5,925 nt of DNA from Holophaga sp. (GTDB lineage Bacteria > Acidobacteriota > Holophagae > Holophagales > Holophagaceae): NCBI GenBank assembly GCA_030691225.1, contig JAUYES010000047.1:1-5925 (forward strand), written 5' to 3'. The translations under genes and the position numbers were made by a program. Below the pieces are notes generated by a model. That model saw nothing but the letters and a program-made list of their open reading frames with translations. It was not told where the DNA came from and made no database searches. Position 1 is the stretch's first letter. Each line of letters begins with the position of its first letter. Positions 4,502 to 5,925 of the stretch are shown piece by piece.

Positions 4502-5925
4502 ATGATTTTTTTTCGACTCGCCATCGGTGCCAGTCTGGCCATTTTCCTTGCCTGCAGTTCTGGCACCACACCTCTGTCTTCGCCTCCGGTCACCACCGGG
4601 ATGCTCAAACCCGATGTCCTGTATCTGAATCTGCTCAACCGGACCACCATGGCTGGCAGTGCCGATTCAACGGGGTATGCCGACGATGACGTGTATCTCA
4701 TCGTGACCGGACGCCCCGGGGACAAACTGCCGATTCAGCACCTGAACTGGGTAACCGGGAAGTTCGAACCCATGGACCACGTTAAGGATAATTCTGTCTC
4801 GCTGGACTACGTGCCCTTCGACAGGAATCTGAAATACGCGCCCTACTGGACCACCCTGTCCGCCCTCAAGACTTCCAGCCTCTACGATGCGGACAAGGGG
4901 CTTCTCATCCCCACACCCGTTTACAGCGGACGGATGCATATCAGCTTTGGCAGGCCTGTCTATTTGCAGGTCGCCGTGGATAACCAAACCGCAGCCGAAC
5001 CCTCTGAAGCCGATCCTTTGGATCCCAGCTACAACACGATCTGGGACAAGTTCGAGTTCACGGCTAACACGGATCACGTGCTGTATAGCAACACCACCTG
5101 CGTGGACTTTGTAGGCATTCCCCTCGCCTACAAGGTCTACAGGGTCCAAAAGGACGGTACAACCGCACCCGCAGGGGGACCCGCGGGATTCGACTTAAGC
5201 TCTGCCGAGGCTGCAGCCGACCCAATGGCCTACCTAACCAAGCCCTTCCTGGCTGACACCCAGCTCAAGGTGTTGTTGCAGGGCGCGCGGCTCCTGGCGC
5301 CCAAGGTGGAGACGGACCTGATCGCCCCCTTCGGCAAGGGAACCTACATGGATTCCTACATCCATTACTGCTGGGGGCAGTACCACACAAAACAGACGGA
5401 AATCCCTCTGTTCGGATACGTGGACATCCCCAAGGCCGAGAATGGCTCCGTTACCACCAACGACGAGGGCAAGGGGGTGCGTTGGGAGGCCACGGGCAAA
5501 ATGATGGACGGCAACACGGCCGGGACCCAGGGGAGCCTGACCTTCAAGGTGACCAAACTGACCAAGGGAACTAAATCCTTCACGCCCCCAACCGAGAGCT
5601 TCACCATTGGCCTTCCCAGCAGCTGGGACACCCTTCGCCAAGGGGGGGCCTTTCAGATTAGCACCACCCTGCACACCAAAACCTACACCCAGGCCATCGA
5701 CGGGGACATCAAGAACCAGGTTTCTACCGCCCTTAACCGCTGCGTCATGCACGGAGATTACCAAGACTGGTTCGACCCCAAGGACACCAGCAAGGGCAAG
5801 GCATGGTGGGCGAACACCAGTATGTTTTTCCAGCAGAACAACGTGCCAGACGCCAGTTTTCGAACTAATCACTACGCCCGCTTATTGCACAACGTCAGCC
5901 TAGACAAGAAGTGCTATGCCCTCGC
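4502..5925 (+). CDS. GH64 beta-1,3-glucanase lipoprotein, 3' end beyond the window
   Basis: The frame is open from the ATG at 4502 to the window edge (474 codons plus two bases). The product is a glycoside hydrolase family 64 endo-beta-1,3-glucanase, a family that releases laminaripentaose from linear beta-1,3-glucan. A hydrophobic leader MIFFRLAIGASLAIFLAC ends at Cys18 (FLAC, an acceptable but not ideal lipobox), followed by a Ser/Pro/Thr linker. The GH64 domain starts near residue 39 (LYLNLLN). Family signatures follow: GRMHISFGRP (143-152), DPSYNTIWDKFEFT (174-187) and VDFVGIP (201-207). Glu185 and Asp202 line up with the catalytic Glu and Asp described for the Streptomyces matensis enzyme (Glu154 and Asp170). 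The last visible part, NHYARLLHNVS (456-466), is a segment that lies close to the family C-terminus, so I infer that only some tens of residues are missing, unless another domain follows. Codons 2-4 contain an eight-T run. It lies downstream of a membrane-protein gene on the same strand. Confidence 0.88.
   Translation, partial: MIFFRLAIGASLAIFLACSSGTTPLSSPPVTTGMLKPDVLYLNLLNRTTMAGSADSTGYADDDVYLIVTGRPGDKLPIQHLNWVTGKFEPMDHVKDNSVSLDYVPFDRNLKYAPYWTTLSALKTSSLYDADKGLLIPTPVYSGRMHISFGRPVYLQVAVDNQTAAEPSEADPLDPSYNTIWDKFEFTANTDHVLYSNTTCVDFVGIPLAYKVYRVQKDGTTAPAGGPAGFDLSSAEAAADPMAYLTKPFLADTQLKVLLQGARLLAPKVETDLIAPFGKGTYMDSYIHYCWGQYHTKQTEIPLFGYVDIPKAENGSVTTNDEGKGVRWEATGKMMDGNTAGTQGSLTFKVTKLTKGTKSFTPPTESFTIGLPSSWDTLRQGGAFQISTTLHTKTYTQAIDGDIKNQVSTALNRCVMHGDYQDWFDPKDTSKGKAWWANTSMFFQQNNVPDASFRTNHYARLLHNVSLDKKCYAL

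Noticed and set aside
4084..4725. A 213-codon minus-strand frame spanning the membrane-protein and GH64 starts.
   Set aside because: It covers two supported plus-strand genes and encodes a Pro/Arg/Ser-rich sequence without motifs.
5234..5872. A 212-codon minus-strand frame inside the GH64 gene.
   Set aside because: It is antisense to the continuous GH64 frame, which carries family signatures right up to the window edge.

Overview
This 5.9 kb window reads as chromosomal DNA from a Gram-negative, fairly GC-rich bacterium that degrades polysaccharides. It holds five genes, all recognisable at family level. Two encode secreted, probably lipid-anchored beta-glucanases (GH16 and GH64) and two encode a two-subunit molybdenum hydroxylase whose large subunit has a Tat signal. 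The fifth is a small membrane protein. Nothing in the window fixes the taxon. The gene style and the ATCCTG-type 9-bp repeat would suit Acidobacteriota or a similar soil/sediment phylum, but that is only a guess.

Layout. (1) 14-838, + strand: GH16 beta-glucanase with an N-terminal signal and a Cys near the end of the hydrophobic stretch. (2) 839-1046: convergent intergenic region with a G8 run, three tandem 9-bp ATCCTGNNN units and a strong two-part hairpin (972-1013) that probably ends transcription from one or both sides. (3) 3616 down to 1047, - strand: an operon of a [2Fe-2S] subunit (158 aa) followed by a molybdopterin-binding subunit (698 aa), overlapping as ATGA. This is an IorAB / aldehyde-oxidase-type enzyme. 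(4) 3617-3932: a 316-bp divergent intergenic region with a cluster of TCGGT/ACCGA motifs, a 10-bp palindrome and a pyrimidine-rich tract. (5) 3933-4427, + strand: a 164-aa multi-pass membrane protein resembling DUF6790. (6) 4502 to the window end, + strand: a GH64 beta-1,3-glucanase lipoprotein, open at its 3' end and lacking only its last part here.

How they may work together. GH16 and GH64 enzymes both attack beta-glucans (laminarin, curdlan, fungal wall glucan, or mixed-linkage glucan for the licheninase-like GH16). Two such surface or periplasmic enzymes within about 4 kb suggest a beta-glucan-degrading neighbourhood. The molybdenum enzyme lies between them on the opposite strand under its own control. 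It is probably periplasmic and oxidises an aldehyde or N-heterocycle of unknown identity, and no direct link to glucan use can be shown. No RNA genes, CRISPR arrays, insertion sequences or phage genes were seen. I found no clearly new system: the most interesting items are the pairing of glucanases, the motif cluster in the divergent promoter region, and the T8 tract at the start of the GH64 gene.
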